Shown in pieces: positions 23,554-32,262 of a stretch of 38,810 nt of DNA (position 1 is its first letter; every line of letters begins with the position of its first letter). Below the pieces are notes generated by a model. That model was not told the origin of the DNA. It was given only the letters and a program-made list of their open reading frames with translations, and ran no database searches. Location: positions 1-38,810 of the forward strand of contig CACLNZ010000008.1 in the NCBI GenBank assembly GCA_902608415.1, written 5' to 3'. Made by a program: the position numbers and the translations under genes. The stretch comes from an uncultured PS1 clade bacterium (GTDB lineage: Bacteria > Pseudomonadota > Alphaproteobacteria > MED-G09).

Positions 23554-23916
23554 ATGAATAATAATGTTGAAGGGGGATGTTTTTGCGGTTCAGTTCGCTA
23601 TAGTTTTAAATTTGATGAATATCCATCCGCAAATTGTTATTGTTCAATATGTAGACGAATTTCAGGTGCCCCATTTGTTTCTTGGCTAGCTATTCCTGTT
23701 GTTCTTTTTAAATATCTTAATAGTAAACCTAAAAAAATAAAATCTTCCTCTCATGGAGCTCGTTTCTTTTGTGTGGAATGCGGCACTCCAATAGCTTGTG
23801 TTCTTGAAGAAGATTCAAAAAATATTAATATTACTATTGCCAGTCTCGACAAGCCGCAAGAATTTGAACCAAAAGCTAATATATATGTTGATGATATGCT
23901 TGATTGGCTGAAATAA
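23554..23916 (+). CDS. GFA (glutathione-dependent formaldehyde-activating) family protein
   Basis: The 120 residues have the full set of zinc ligands of the GFA/CENP-V fold: CFCGSVRY near the start (Cys9 and Cys11), NCYCSICRRISGAPFVSW in the middle and FFCVECGTPI near 70-80. The family includes S-hydroxymethylglutathione synthase-like proteins and many with unknown substrates. Unlike tgt and the OB-fold protein in this window, the zinc cysteines here are all kept. It is cytoplasmic. The ribosome site GAGGAG lies about 12 bases before the ATG. Confidence 0.92.
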   Translation: MNNNVEGGCFCGSVRYSFKFDEYPSANCYCSICRRISGAPFVSWLAIPVVLFKYLNSKPKKIKSSSHGARFFCVECGTPIACVLEEDSKNINITIASLDKPQEFEPKANIYVDDMLDWLK

Positions 23917-23972
23917 AATCATGAATTATATTTTTGCTTATTCACAGTTTTTATACTAAGTATAAAATCGTG

Positions 23973-24377
23973 ATGATTAATAAATTTAAAATTGATGGTT
24001 TAGCAATTTCATTGTCTTTCTTATGTGCAGTTCATTGTCTATTTATGCCATCTTTTATTATTCTGGCGCCTAGTTTGTTATCTATTTCATTTGATAATGA
24101 GTTTATACATTATCTAATTTTAGCGTTAGCAATCCCTATTAGTGTATTCGCTTTATCTGCAGGTTATAAAGCTCATAAAAACTTATCTATGATATTTATA
24201 GGGTTTTTGGGTTTATCAATTCTTTTGTTTGCAGTTTTGTTTGGTAACAATCTATTTGGAGAAATTGGAGAAAAAGGCCTGACATTATTCGGTTCAGTCA
24301 TCGTTGCTTGTGCTCATTATAGAAATCTAAAAGTTTGCAAGGAATTAGATTGTGATTGTCACGATAGTTCAGTTTAA
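23973..24377 (+). CDS. MerC-domain membrane protein
   Basis: I start at ATG 23973, giving 134 residues; a TTG-based extension to 23934 is unlikely. Four hydrophobic helices are predicted, beginning LAISLSFLCAVHCLFMPSFI, in which Cys18 and Cys22 in the first helix match the paired cysteines of the MerC mercury transporter family. The C-terminus has AHYRNLKVCKELDCDCHD, a Cys/His cluster facing one side of the membrane. In many bacteria MerC-like proteins are linked to other metals or to no resistance operon, and no merR, merA or merP is here. The transported species is therefore unknown. Confidence 0.85.
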   Translation: MINKFKIDGLAISLSFLCAVHCLFMPSFIILAPSLLSISFDNEFIHYLILALAIPISVFALSAGYKAHKNLSMIFIGFLGLSILLFAVLFGNNLFGEIGEKGLTLFGSVIVACAHYRNLKVCKELDCDCHDSSV

Positions 24378-24473
24378 CTTTTATAATTCAAAACTTTAAG
24401 AGAAAATAAACTTCTTATTATTGAATATTTTATAATTATTGTTTTACACTTATATTTTTTAAAGGAGAAAATT

Positions 24474-24920
24474 ATGTTATCAAAATTAGTCACATTAAAG
24501 TCTTATGTCTTTACTTTTATAGTCTTAACATTTTTTACAATTAGTAGTTTAAGCGCTTTTGATATAAGCAAGAATGCTTCTAAAGGAAACTTTGAAATCA
24601 CCTCATGGAAAGCAGGAGGTGGTTATAGCGTAATTACTTCTGCTGGTTTTGTTGATGGTTATGGAAAGGTTTATCTTACTCATAAGTTTAAAGCGAATAG
24701 CGGAGAAGCATTATCCGGTGACTTTACAGGCGCTGCAAGAGCAATTAGTAAAAATGGAGATATGGCTTTTGCAAGTCTTCAAGGAATTTGGAAGCGTGAA
24801 GGAAAAACCTTAACCATACATACATTGGATTCTCTTACTGACGGCACCGCTAATTATGCTAAAGGTACATTTGATCTGTATGAAGGCACACTTAAATTCG
24901 ATGTTTTTTCGATTGAATAA
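24474..24920 (+). CDS. Exported protein of unknown function, 148 aa
   Basis: AAGGAG precedes the ATG. A longish signal sequence (to about residue 28, cleavage near LSA before FDISKN) is followed by a beta-rich mature domain with FEITSWKAGGGYSVITSAGF, KVYLTHKFKANSGEALSGDF, GIWKREGKTLTIHTLDSL and a closing strand. The Gly-rich, alternating pattern suggests a small beta-sandwich or lipocalin-like barrel. I do not recognise the family. It precedes the VOC gene with a 21-base gap, so they may be co-expressed. Confidence 0.72.
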   Translation: MLSKLVTLKSYVFTFIVLTFFTISSLSAFDISKNASKGNFEITSWKAGGGYSVITSAGFVDGYGKVYLTHKFKANSGEALSGDFTGAARAISKNGDMAFASLQGIWKREGKTLTIHTLDSLTDGTANYAKGTFDLYEGTLKFDVFSIE

Positions 24921-24941
24921 TCAAGGTTATAGGAGAAAATT

Positions 24942-25331
24942 ATGTTTAGTCATGTGATGGTTGGAACAAACGATATAGAAGAAACTAAAATTTTTTATGA
25001 TAAATTATTAGGTGTTCTAGGAGCTTCACCAGGAGTGCTTTCACCAAATCTTACTGGTCAAAAAAGGTATTTTTATGCTCACGATAATTCTATGTTTGTT
25101 ATAACTGAACCAATTGATGGAAACGAAGCTACCACAGGAAATGGTTTAACGATTGCCTTTAATGTTGAGAACGAAGAAGAGGGCAATTTGTGGCATCAAA
25201 CAGGAATTGAAAATGGTGGAACAACTATTGAAGATCCACCTGGAGTTAGAGATTATGGTGAGATGAAAATATATCTTGCCTACTTGAGAGATCCTTCAGG
25301 TAATAAACTTTGTGCAATTAAAAGAATGTAA
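24942..25331 (+). CDS. VOC (glyoxalase superfamily) protein
   Basis: The 129-residue product begins MFSHVMVGTNDIEETKIFYD, with the first-strand His at residue 4 of the classic H-x-M-V-G-T-N-D-I VOC start, and includes FYAHDNSMFVITEPIDGNEA and a final AYLRDPSGNKLCAIKRM. The His4 ligand is kept. The final strand has KLCA in place of the usual Glu, so one metal ligand is replaced. Such proteins are called glyoxalase/bleomycin-resistance-like, and the substrate is unknown. An AGGAG site precedes the ATG. Confidence 0.88.
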   Translation: MFSHVMVGTNDIEETKIFYDKLLGVLGASPGVLSPNLTGQKRYFYAHDNSMFVITEPIDGNEATTGNGLTIAFNVENEEEGNLWHQTGIENGGTTIEDPPGVRDYGEMKIYLAYLRDPSGNKLCAIKRM

Positions 25332-25351
25332 TCAGTATTTGGAAAATCTTT

Positions 25352-26305
25352 ATGATTAATTCAAAATTTTACCCCTTTTTTATAGCCTTAGTCTTATCTA
25401 TCCTTTTTTTTATTATTTATATTTTACTTGGCAATCAAGGGATAATCTTATCCCTTGAGCCAAATGAAAATATTGGTGATATTTCTAGATGGTGCGAAAG
25501 AGTTAGTGGAAGTATTTTTAGAGAGCCATCCAATGCATTAAGTAATATAGGATTTATGATTCTTGGATTATTAATGTTTTTGGTTTTAGGAAAAGACATA
25601 AAATCCAATAATTCTAATCAATTTACTGGATTAAACTCAATTTCAATACTTTATGCGGGTGCAGCAATATTTCTTGGGCCAGGTTCATTGTTAATGCATG
25701 GAACACACACAGAATGGGGTGAGTGGGCCGATAATTTAAGTATGATAATGTATATTATCATTCCATGGCTTTTAAACATTAAGGAAATGGGTCGATGGTC
25801 AATTAAGACATTCTTTTCTTCATATTTCCTAATTGTTTTTGTTTATGCTGTAACAAGATGGCTATTTGGATCAGAATTAGGCATTAACCTTGACTTATTT
25901 GGTCTATCAATCGGTTTATGGGTTATATCCGAGACGCTTTTTCGATTTTGGTCTCCATTATTTAGATGGTTTTCAGGTTTTATTGGCTTTCTTGTAGCAT
26001 CAGTATTTGGAATCTTTCCTGCAGAAATATTCTTAAACTTTAATGATTTTTGGTGGGTTCTTTTATTTTGGATACCGGCAATATTTTCACACCATCCACC
26101 TCGCGTAAAGAGAGATTATACACCTTGGTTTTACCTAGGAATGGGATCTTATGTGCTTGCTTTCATTATATGGCTTCAAGGTTATCCAAATACACCATTT
26201 TGTTATCCGGACTCTATTATTCAGCCCCATGCAATTTGGCATTTGATGACCGCTTTTTCTACCTGGTGTTTCTTTATTTTTTTTAGAACTGAACAAAGAT
26301 TATAA
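25352..26305 (+). CDS. CREST-superfamily membrane hydrolase, alkaline-ceramidase-like
   Basis: The 317-residue protein has about eight predicted helices. CREST motifs are present: CERVSGSIFREPSNALSNIG (about residues 48-67) near the start, the Ser/His/Asp block GPGSLLMHGTHTEWGEWADN near 110-129, and IIQPHAIWHLMTAFSTW near 289-305 with two His. These residues bind zinc in alkaline ceramidases and related receptors. A substrate such as a ceramide-like lipid or another amide is plausible, but lipids of this organism are unknown. Its end overlaps the convergent sodX by 6 bases. Confidence 0.8.
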   Translation: MINSKFYPFFIALVLSILFFIIYILLGNQGIILSLEPNENIGDISRWCERVSGSIFREPSNALSNIGFMILGLLMFLVLGKDIKSNNSNQFTGLNSISILYAGAAIFLGPGSLLMHGTHTEWGEWADNLSMIMYIIIPWLLNIKEMGRWSIKTFFSSYFLIVFVYAVTRWLFGSELGINLDLFGLSIGLWVISETLFRFWSPLFRWFSGFIGFLVASVFGIFPAEIFLNFNDFWWVLLFWIPAIFSHHPPRVKRDYTPWFYLGMGSYVLAFIIWLQGYPNTPFCYPDSIIQPHAIWHLMTAFSTWCFFIFFRTEQRL

Positions 26306-26596
26306 GAAAAAGAAGTACAAAGGTAATCGAAAAACTAGAAAAACTTTTAGAATTTGAAAATTTCTTTTCAATTCAATATCACTAAAGTTTGAGTTAGTTT
26401 TTTTATTATCACTTGAAAAAATTACACTATCACTATTCATCCTTTTAATTCTCTTAATTATTAATGTTTTTTTATCTGGTTGAGCAATAACAATATCATT
26501 AGCCTGAATTTTTTTTGTCTTATATGCAAACACAAAATCATTATGATTTAGTGTGGGCTTCATGCTAGTCCCAGAAACTTTATAGAGTTTAAGCAC
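26300..26596 (-). CDS. sodX: Nickel-type superoxide dismutase maturation protease
   Basis: SodX removes the short leader of SodN so that the nickel-binding His becomes N-terminal. The 98-residue product is a compact S26-type protease: YKVSGTSMKPTLNHNDFVFA with the nucleophile Ser11, then NDIVIAQPDKKTLIIKRIKR with the general-base Lys at 48. A basic, hydrophobic C-terminal stretch may touch the membrane. Its start overlaps the sodN stop by 8 bases, the arrangement expected for a dedicated pair. Confidence 0.88.
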   Translation of the reverse strand: MLKLYKVSGTSMKPTLNHNDFVFAYKTKKIQANDIVIAQPDKKTLIIKRIKRMNSDSVIFSSDNKKTNSNFSDIELKRNFQILKVFLVFRLPLYFFFL

Positions 26597-27062
26597 TCTC
26601 TAGTTTTGGTCTTACAATATTAAGTTCAGGAGGATATGGCGCTTTAATAATTTCAGTATCAATGCCCTTTGTTTTCCAAAAAATTGTTGCAAATTCATTT
26701 ATTTTTGCAACCAATTCTTCAGCATTTTCTCTTTTTACATCTTGTTTGCATTTTGAAGCTGTCATCATTATATCATGCACGAGATTATGTATGTTTGGAT
26801 GAGATTCAATTTGAGGGGCCTTGAAATAATCACCCCAAATTATAGTTACTTCATTTTTAACAATTTTTGCTTGAGTTTCTTTTTCAATAACTAATCTAGA
26901 TTTATGTGCTTCTGACTTAAGGGTGCTATCAGAAGGATCAATCTCATGCAAAAGATCAATAAGTCTCACAACGCTAAGTGCAGCTACTTGAGCAATTGCT
27001 GGATCATAGATTTTACAGGGTATATCACAGTGAGCTTCAACTTTTTCCATTGGTTTAAACAT
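26589..27062 (-). CDS. sodN: Nickel superoxide dismutase
   Basis: SodN converts superoxide to oxygen and hydrogen peroxide with a nickel centre. After a short leader of ten residues (MFKPMEKVEA) comes the nickel hook HCDIPCKIYDP: His11, Cys12 and Cys16 are the metal ligands once SodX has cut before His11, and Tyr19 is conserved. Usual hooks read HCDLPCG, so the Gly is Lys17 here. The remainder is a four-helix protein with the SodN-like ESHPNIHNLVHDIMMTASKC. It has 157 residues. sodX follows with overlap, the His-rich peptide gene precedes by 2 bases, and all lie downstream of the receptor and the Fur-like palindrome. Confidence 0.95.
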   Translation of the reverse strand: MFKPMEKVEAHCDIPCKIYDPAIAQVAALSVVRLIDLLHEIDPSDSTLKSEAHKSRLVIEKETQAKIVKNEVTIIWGDYFKAPQIESHPNIHNLVHDIMMTASKCKQDVKRENAEELVAKINEFATIFWKTKGIDTEIIKAPYPPELNIVRPKLESA

Positions 27063-27064
27063 AT

Positions 27065-27250
27065 CTACTTCCTTATCTTTTTTGTAAGTTTAATTTTTTT
27101 TAAGTAAGTATCCTTAAAAATCATTATTCCTATTATTGCTAAAACTAAATACAATAATTCAACATGAATGAATGAATGATGATGTCCTGGATGTGCAAAA
27201 AGATCATTAGCTAAAAACACTAAAAGACTAAATAATATTAATTTTTTCAT
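27065..27250 (-). CDS. His-rich single-pass membrane peptide in the Ni-SOD operon
   Basis: The 61-residue product has a signal peptide (to about residue 19, cleavage near LFA before HPGHHH). The mature chain would begin with HPGHHHSFIH, five histidines in ten residues, then a membrane helix (VELLYLVLAIIGIMIF), then a very basic cytoplasmic tail. A His-led N-terminus displayed in the periplasm could bind nickel, copper or zinc. HPGH also begins the mature part of HupE/UreJ nickel transporters, but this protein is far too short to be one. It lies 16 bases after the receptor and 2 bases before sodN. The gene looks real; its function is a guess. Confidence 0.7.
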   Translation of the reverse strand: MKKLILFSLLVFLANDLFAHPGHHHSFIHVELLYLVLAIIGIMIFKDTYLKKIKLTKKIRK

Positions 27251-27266
27251 TTCTTAATCCCTTTTA

Positions 27267-29492
27267 TTAAAATATGTACTTAATTGATGCGCTAAAAGTT
27301 CTTCCTGAATTTGAATAAAGTTCTAGCTCAGGATCATCAACTGTTTTTCCATTTATAGATGCCCAGTCATAAAATTTTTCATTTGTTATATTTCTAATTG
27401 CCATATTAAGCGCAATGTTATCACTAATATTTGCATTGAAAAATAAATCAAATGTAGCTCTTCCAGGTGTTTCAACTAGATTACTACAACCTGATCTTCC
27501 GCAGACAGGAGCTAATCCATCAATACTACCTTCAGTAATATTAGCAAAGCCCCTAATATTAAATCTTCCTGTATCAGAGCTCCAATTTAAACCTATTATA
27601 GTTTGATCCGGATCAATAGAAATTAACTTTTCTCCATTTTGTTCACCATCACTATTAGAATAACCAACATATAATGAATAATTTTCATTTATTAATGCTT
27701 GTGCTTCAAACTCAAAACCATCAATCGTAACATCATTAAGATTGACATATTGATAAATGCTTATACCTCTTGGCGATCTACCAGTTAGTTGAGTGTCTAT
27801 AAAATCTTCATAATCATTTTCATAATAAACTAATGACCAATTCAATCTTGAGGAGCCTAAAATATTATTTCCTCTCAAGCCAATTTCATAACCATCACTT
27901 TCCTCAGAATCAAGATTTGGATTCGGCGCCACACTGTAATAAAAAGCAAAATTAGTAAAAGAAATATTTGCACTTTCATAGTCTGGGCTTCTAAAGCCTT
28001 CTGCATATTGTGCAAATATTGATATACTATCACTGATATCATATATAAATCCTAATTTTCCTGAAACTGCGCTATCGTCAATATATGACAATGCATTTCT
28101 TGCAACATTACTTCTATTAAAGAGTTCATCTACTGAAGGTTTAAGTTCATAGGAGTCATATCTTGCTCCAATAACAAGACTAGCTTTTGATGTAATTTCG
28201 ATTCGATCAGAAAAATAAATACCCTGTCTAATTGTTTCCGTATCAGGAAATGTTTTATCAGGATATGTGTGCCCACCAATATTGTAATTTAATTGTCTAG
28301 TTATAAGATTTGTTTCATATCTATATCTTGGTCTTTCTACTTCTATAGACTCATATTCAAATCCATAAACAATTTGATGTTTTATTCCAGACGGATTTCC
28401 TATTTCTTTAAAAAATTCAGAAGAAAAACCGTATATCTCTTGGTTAAATTGAAAATTTTGAAATTCTGCATATGGTGTTGGTCTAGCTCTCATTCCCATC
28501 TCAAAAATTAATTTCGATTTATTTGTAATTTGATCTTGATCAGTTTTTTGGGTAAAAGCAGTTATTCTTCCTTCATCAAATAAAATATTTTCTCTAGTGA
28601 ATCCTAATTCTATTGAATATCTATGTCTTGTTGAATCATCTAACCCTAGTGCAGAAGAAGTTTGAATAGGGGTAGGAAAAAAACTAAAACCTGTTTCGGT
28701 TGTTAAATCCCAATCATTTTTCCATTCTTGTACATCAGCAACAAATGTAACATCAATACTCTCATTTAATAGAAATTTAATCTTTGCAAGCACACTATTA
28801 GACTCACCTGTCATTCTATTTGGTTCAATCTCTGTATTATTATGAAGTTTTCTCTCATTTGTATCTCTACGAGTAACTTGAATAAGTCCTTCAATATTGT
28901 TTCCTACGAAGGCGGACATTAAACCAACTTTTGTTGAGTCAGAAGATTCGTCGTATGAAACTGTTGCTGAGTAATAGGGGTTATCTTTGGATGCTAAATC
29001 TGATGCATCCTTTGTAGTATAAGAAATTGCTCCTGCTAACCCATCTGAGCCATAAAGAGCTGAACTTGGGCCTTTTAAAATCTCAACTTTTTTTACGAGA
29101 TCAACATCAACTACATCTCTACCATAACCTACATAGGAATCCGGTATTCTTACACCATCAATAAGTACGTTTACTCTTTTGCCCCCAAGACCTCGAATTC
29201 TAAATCCTTCATTAAATATTCTTCCATATCCGTCACTTCTTGGTGCTGATACCCCAATAGTATTTTCAATTAGATCAACAATATTATTTGCAATTCTCTT
29301 TTCAATATCATCTGATTTAATTACTGAAACTGAACCTATTACTTCACTTAAGGGAATAGGGGCTCTTGAAGATATAACTGTTATTTCTTCTATATTTACT
29401 AGGCTATTATTTGAAATATCTGCTGTATCATTAGCTTTTACATTTACAGACATTGAGATTAGGGCAATTAAACATAATATTATTTTAAACAT
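27267..29492 (-). CDS. TonB-dependent outer-membrane receptor, probably for heme
   Basis: The 741-residue product has a signal peptide (to about 20), a TonB-box-like strand EEITVISSRAP near 34-44, and a plug with IRGLGGKRVNVLIDGVRIPD and VEILKGPSSALYGSDGLAGA. A 22-strand barrel ends ASIKYIF. In the barrel, GFRSP and NPNLDSEESDGYEIGLRG correspond to the FRAP/NPNL boxes of heme receptors, although no His lies between them, where many such receptors have a heme-binding one. The divergent hmuTUV operon supports heme as cargo. AAGGAAA precedes the ATG, and the Fur-like palindrome lies about 30-45 bases upstream. Nickel transport is an alternative because sodN is downstream. Confidence 0.9.
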   Translation of the reverse strand: MFKIILCLIALISMSVNVKANDTADISNNSLVNIEEITVISSRAPIPLSEVIGSVSVIKSDDIEKRIANNIVDLIENTIGVSAPRSDGYGRIFNEGFRIRGLGGKRVNVLIDGVRIPDSYVGYGRDVVDVDLVKKVEILKGPSSALYGSDGLAGAISYTTKDASDLASKDNPYYSATVSYDESSDSTKVGLMSAFVGNNIEGLIQVTRRDTNERKLHNNTEIEPNRMTGESNSVLAKIKFLLNESIDVTFVADVQEWKNDWDLTTETGFSFFPTPIQTSSALGLDDSTRHRYSIELGFTRENILFDEGRITAFTQKTDQDQITNKSKLIFEMGMRARPTPYAEFQNFQFNQEIYGFSSEFFKEIGNPSGIKHQIVYGFEYESIEVERPRYRYETNLITRQLNYNIGGHTYPDKTFPDTETIRQGIYFSDRIEITSKASLVIGARYDSYELKPSVDELFNRSNVARNALSYIDDSAVSGKLGFIYDISDSISIFAQYAEGFRSPDYESANISFTNFAFYYSVAPNPNLDSEESDGYEIGLRGNNILGSSRLNWSLVYYENDYEDFIDTQLTGRSPRGISIYQYVNLNDVTIDGFEFEAQALINENYSLYVGYSNSDGEQNGEKLISIDPDQTIIGLNWSSDTGRFNIRGFANITEGSIDGLAPVCGRSGCSNLVETPGRATFDLFFNANISDNIALNMAIRNITNEKFYDWASINGKTVDDPELELYSNSGRTFSASIKYIF

Positions 29493-29518
29493 TGAACTTT
29501 CCTTATATGGTTAATTGA

Positions 29519-29539
29519 GAATGAGAATGATTCTCATTC
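29519..29539. promoter_or_regulatory. Fur-box-like perfect palindrome between divergent operons
   Basis: The 19-base core AATGAGAATGATTCTCATT is a perfect 9-1-9 inverted repeat, and one more base pair (G/C) extends it to 21. It closely resembles the Fur consensus GATAATGATAATCATTATC. It lies in the 84-base spacer between the leftward receptor/sodN operon and the rightward hmuT operon, where one bound dimer could close both promoters. Which regulator reads it in this lineage (Fur, or the related Mur) is not known. Confidence 0.8.
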
Positions 29540-29576
29540 GCATTTACATTTATATCAATATCTGCATAATTTCAAT

Positions 29577-30455
29577 ATGTTAAGAAAAATCATTATATTT
29601 ATGTCGGTATATATATTATTTACCGTAAATACATTTTCTTATGATGACTGTAATAAAGCCAATAATTCATCCAGAATTACAGTTGCTGGTGGATCAATAA
29701 CGGAAATTTTATTTTTTTTGGGATATCAAAGAAATATTATTGCTCTAGATATAACCTCAAACTATCCAGAGGAAACAAAAGAATATCCATCAATAGGTTA
29801 TGTAAGAAATCTATCTGCTGAAGGAATATTATCTCTTAAACCAACATTGATAATAGGAGAAGATGATATGGGTCCTCCTAGCGTTATTGAGCAAATTAGA
29901 AGAACTGGACTAAATATTAATATTATAAAAGAAAATCATACATCTGAGGGTATTGTTCAAAAAATTGAATGTATAGGTAAAATTATAAATAAAGAAAATC
30001 ACACACATTTACTAATTGATGAATTGATTAACCCATCAATTAAAGAATTGAAAAAAATATCAGCTAATCCAATTTTAGCTGATATTAAAGTTATGTTTAT
30101 CTTAAATATGGATAGTGGAACACCTGTGGTATCAGGAAGAGAAACATCTGCCAATGGTTTTATTGAGATGACAGGAGCAACAAACGCATTTGATGGTTTT
30201 GATGGATGGAAGCCTGTAGGTACTGAATCCATCATAAATGCTTCTCCTGATTACATTTTGATTTCTAATAGAGGCGCACACTCATATGCAGATTTAGATA
30301 AATTATTTGATCATCCTGCTATTAAATATACTCCAGCAGCAAAAAATAGAAATATTATTGCTTTAGATGGTATGGAAATGCTTGGTTTTGGTCCTAGAAC
30401 AATATTTTCAGCTTTAAAGTTATCAAATATTTTTAGTGAAAATCATAATGAATGA
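29577..30455 (+). CDS. hmuT: Hemin ABC transporter, periplasmic binding protein
   Basis: HmuT carries heme from the receptor to the inner-membrane permease. The 292-residue product has a signal peptide (about 1-21), the start ITVAGGSITEILFFLGYQRN, then IALDITSNYPEETKEYPSIG and YVRNLSAEGILSLKPTLIIG, which are characteristic of HmuT, and MLGFGPRTIFSALKL near the end. It is a class III binding protein (long central helix). No ribosome site is seen at the ATG, which lies 38 bases after the palindrome. hmuU begins inside its last codons. Confidence 0.92.
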   Translation: MLRKIIIFMSVYILFTVNTFSYDDCNKANNSSRITVAGGSITEILFFLGYQRNIIALDITSNYPEETKEYPSIGYVRNLSAEGILSLKPTLIIGEDDMGPPSVIEQIRRTGLNINIIKENHTSEGIVQKIECIGKIINKENHTHLLIDELINPSIKELKKISANPILADIKVMFILNMDSGTPVVSGRETSANGFIEMTGATNAFDGFDGWKPVGTESIINASPDYILISNRGAHSYADLDKLFDHPAIKYTPAAKNRNIIALDGMEMLGFGPRTIFSALKLSNIFSENHNE

Positions 30456-31485
30456 AAAAAATATATTGGGCTTAAATTTAAGTTTTCTTTCAGGTAAGCA
30501 AACATTATCGCTTTTTATATTTCTTTCTGTTTTAATTCTCATTTTAATTATAGCTTTTTCAAATGGTAGTTTTGATTTTTCTTTTATTTCTCTTCTTAAA
30601 GGAGAGACAACACATATTGAAAGGACTATTTTTTTTGAAATAAGGATTCCAAGGGTTATCCTTGCATGTTTAGTTGGTTCGAGCCTAGCCATTTCAGGAG
30701 CTTGTTTACAAGGTTTATTTAGAAATCCATTAGCAGACCCAGGTCTTATAGGTGTTTCAGCTGGAGCAGCTTTAGGAGCTTCAATTATAATTGTTTTTGG
30801 TTCAACAATATTTTCAAAATTTGTACTCTCCACTTTTTTACTTCCAATTGCTGCATGTATTGGTTCAGGTGTAGTAATTTTCTTACTTTTCCTTCTTACA
30901 AAAGGATTTGGTCATCAAGGAGTAACATATATGCTTCTTGTTGGTATTGCTATTAATGCAATTGCTTCTGTTGGTATAGGTATTCTTACTTTTATAAGTA
31001 CAGACTCTGAACTGCGAGGTTTAACTTTTTGGACTATGGGTAGTTTTGGAGGAATTACATGGCCTTTATTATTACCAGCAATTTTTATCATAATTATAGC
31101 ATTTTTCTTTCTATCACCAGTTCTTAGAGATTTAGATATCTTACAATTAGGAGAGTCTGAGGCAAAAAGTCTTGGTATTGATGTCCAGAAGTTAAAATAT
31201 AGGGTAATTTTTACATCTGCCGCAACTGTAGGAGCAAGTGTTGCTTTATCAGGAATGATTGGATTTGTTGGTTTAGTTGTTCCTCATTTAGTTAGATTAA
31301 TTGCTGGAGTTAATCACTCTTATGTTATTATAGGGTCTGCGTTATTAGGTTCTTCACTTATGGTTATAGCTGATTTATTAGCCAGAACATTAATCCAACC
31401 CGCAGAACTTCCAGTAGGATTAATAACAAGTGCAATTGGATCACCTTTTTTTCTATGGTTAATATTTAGGATAAATAAAGCATGA
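30448..31485 (+). CDS. hmuU: Hemin ABC transporter, permease
   Basis: This is a FecCD-type permease with about ten membrane helices. The family marks IRIPRVILACLVGSSLAISG, ACLQGLFRNPLADPGLIGVS and ALSGMIGFVGLVVPHLVRLI (the coupling-helix region) are present. I use the ATG at 30448 because it overlaps the hmuT stop by 8 bases; a GTG 12 bases earlier is possible. The 345 residues match the family. It overlaps the ATPase gene by 4 bases (ATGA), so the three transporter parts are translationally coupled. Confidence 0.94.
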   Translation: MNEKNILGLNLSFLSGKQTLSLFIFLSVLILILIIAFSNGSFDFSFISLLKGETTHIERTIFFEIRIPRVILACLVGSSLAISGACLQGLFRNPLADPGLIGVSAGAALGASIIIVFGSTIFSKFVLSTFLLPIAACIGSGVVIFLLFLLTKGFGHQGVTYMLLVGIAINAIASVGIGILTFISTDSELRGLTFWTMGSFGGITWPLLLPAIFIIIIAFFFLSPVLRDLDILQLGESEAKSLGIDVQKLKYRVIFTSAATVGASVALSGMIGFVGLVVPHLVRLIAGVNHSYVIIGSALLGSSLMVIADLLARTLIQPAELPVGLITSAIGSPFFLWLIFRINKA

Positions 31486-32261
31486 GCATTTATTCAGAGA
31501 AAATTTCTCTTAAATATAACGATAAGAGTATTTTGGAAGATATTAATATTGAGATTAAAAAAGGAATGATTTTATCTATTCTTGGTCCTAATGGCGCTGG
31601 AAAATCATCTTTATTAAATATTTTATCTGGAGATATTGAGTCAAACATAGGTAATGTATTTTATGATAATACAGATATAAAAAATATATCGATACAAGAA
31701 AGAGCTTTTATAAGAAGTGTGATGTCACAAAACCAGCCTATTGTTTTTGACTTTAGTGTAAGAGATATCGTTGAAATGGGCTGGCTTGATAAAGGTAATA
31801 TAAAATATTCTAATAATATTAATAACGCAATTATCGGTGTCTTAAATGATTGTGAGATTGCTCACCTAGAAAAAAGAAAATTTAACACTTTATCTGGCGG
31901 CGAGCAAAGAAGAGTTCATTTCGCAAGATCACTAATACAGTTATGGCGAGAGTCAGGTAATAAAGATTCTAGATATCTTATGTTAGATGAACCCACATCA
32001 AATCTAGACTTATCTCATCAAATAAAATTAATGAATATGTTAAAGAAATTAGCGAATAATGGGGTTGGTATATTGTTGATTTTACACGATCTTAATTTGG
32101 CTTTTAATTTTTCTGATTATATTGCAATAATTAAAAATGGAAAATTATTTGCCTATGATAAACCCTTAAATATTATTAATAAAAATATTTTAGAAGATGT
32201 TTTTGAGTTAACATTTAATGTGGATATTATTGATAACAAAATTAATGTAAATTATATCTAA
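31482..32261 (+). CDS. hmuV: Hemin ABC transporter, ATP-binding protein
   Basis: The 259-residue ATPase powers heme import. Walker A is GPNGAGKSS (about residues 35-43), the Q-loop is in SVMSQNQPIVFDFSVRDIV, the signature LSGGEQRR is near 138-145, Walker B is RYLMLDEPTS, and the switch His is in ILHDLNLAFNFSDY. These are all intact. The region FDFSVRDIVEMG is typical of HmuV. It overlaps hmuU by 4 bases and is followed after one base by the HugZ-like gene. Confidence 0.95.
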   Translation: MSIYSEKISLKYNDKSILEDINIEIKKGMILSILGPNGAGKSSLLNILSGDIESNIGNVFYDNTDIKNISIQERAFIRSVMSQNQPIVFDFSVRDIVEMGWLDKGNIKYSNNINNAIIGVLNDCEIAHLEKRKFNTLSGGEQRRVHFARSLIQLWRESGNKDSRYLMLDEPTSNLDLSHQIKLMNMLKKLANNGVGILLILHDLNLAFNFSDYIAIIKNGKLFAYDKPLNIINKNILEDVFELTFNVDIIDNKINVNYI

Positions 32262-32262
32262 T

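Noticed and set aside
23934-23972. TTG start for the MerC-like protein
   Set aside because: It adds 13 uncharacteristic residues; the ATG at 23973 gives the normal MerC N-terminus.
29179-29514. 111-codon plus-strand open frame over the receptor's 5' end
   Set aside because: It is antisense to the plug region of the receptor and covers the Fur-like site; its translation has no family features.
30423-30833. 136-codon open frame on the minus strand
   Set aside because: It lies entirely inside hmuU on the other strand, has an unnatural composition and lacks a ribosome site, so it is a shadow of that gene.
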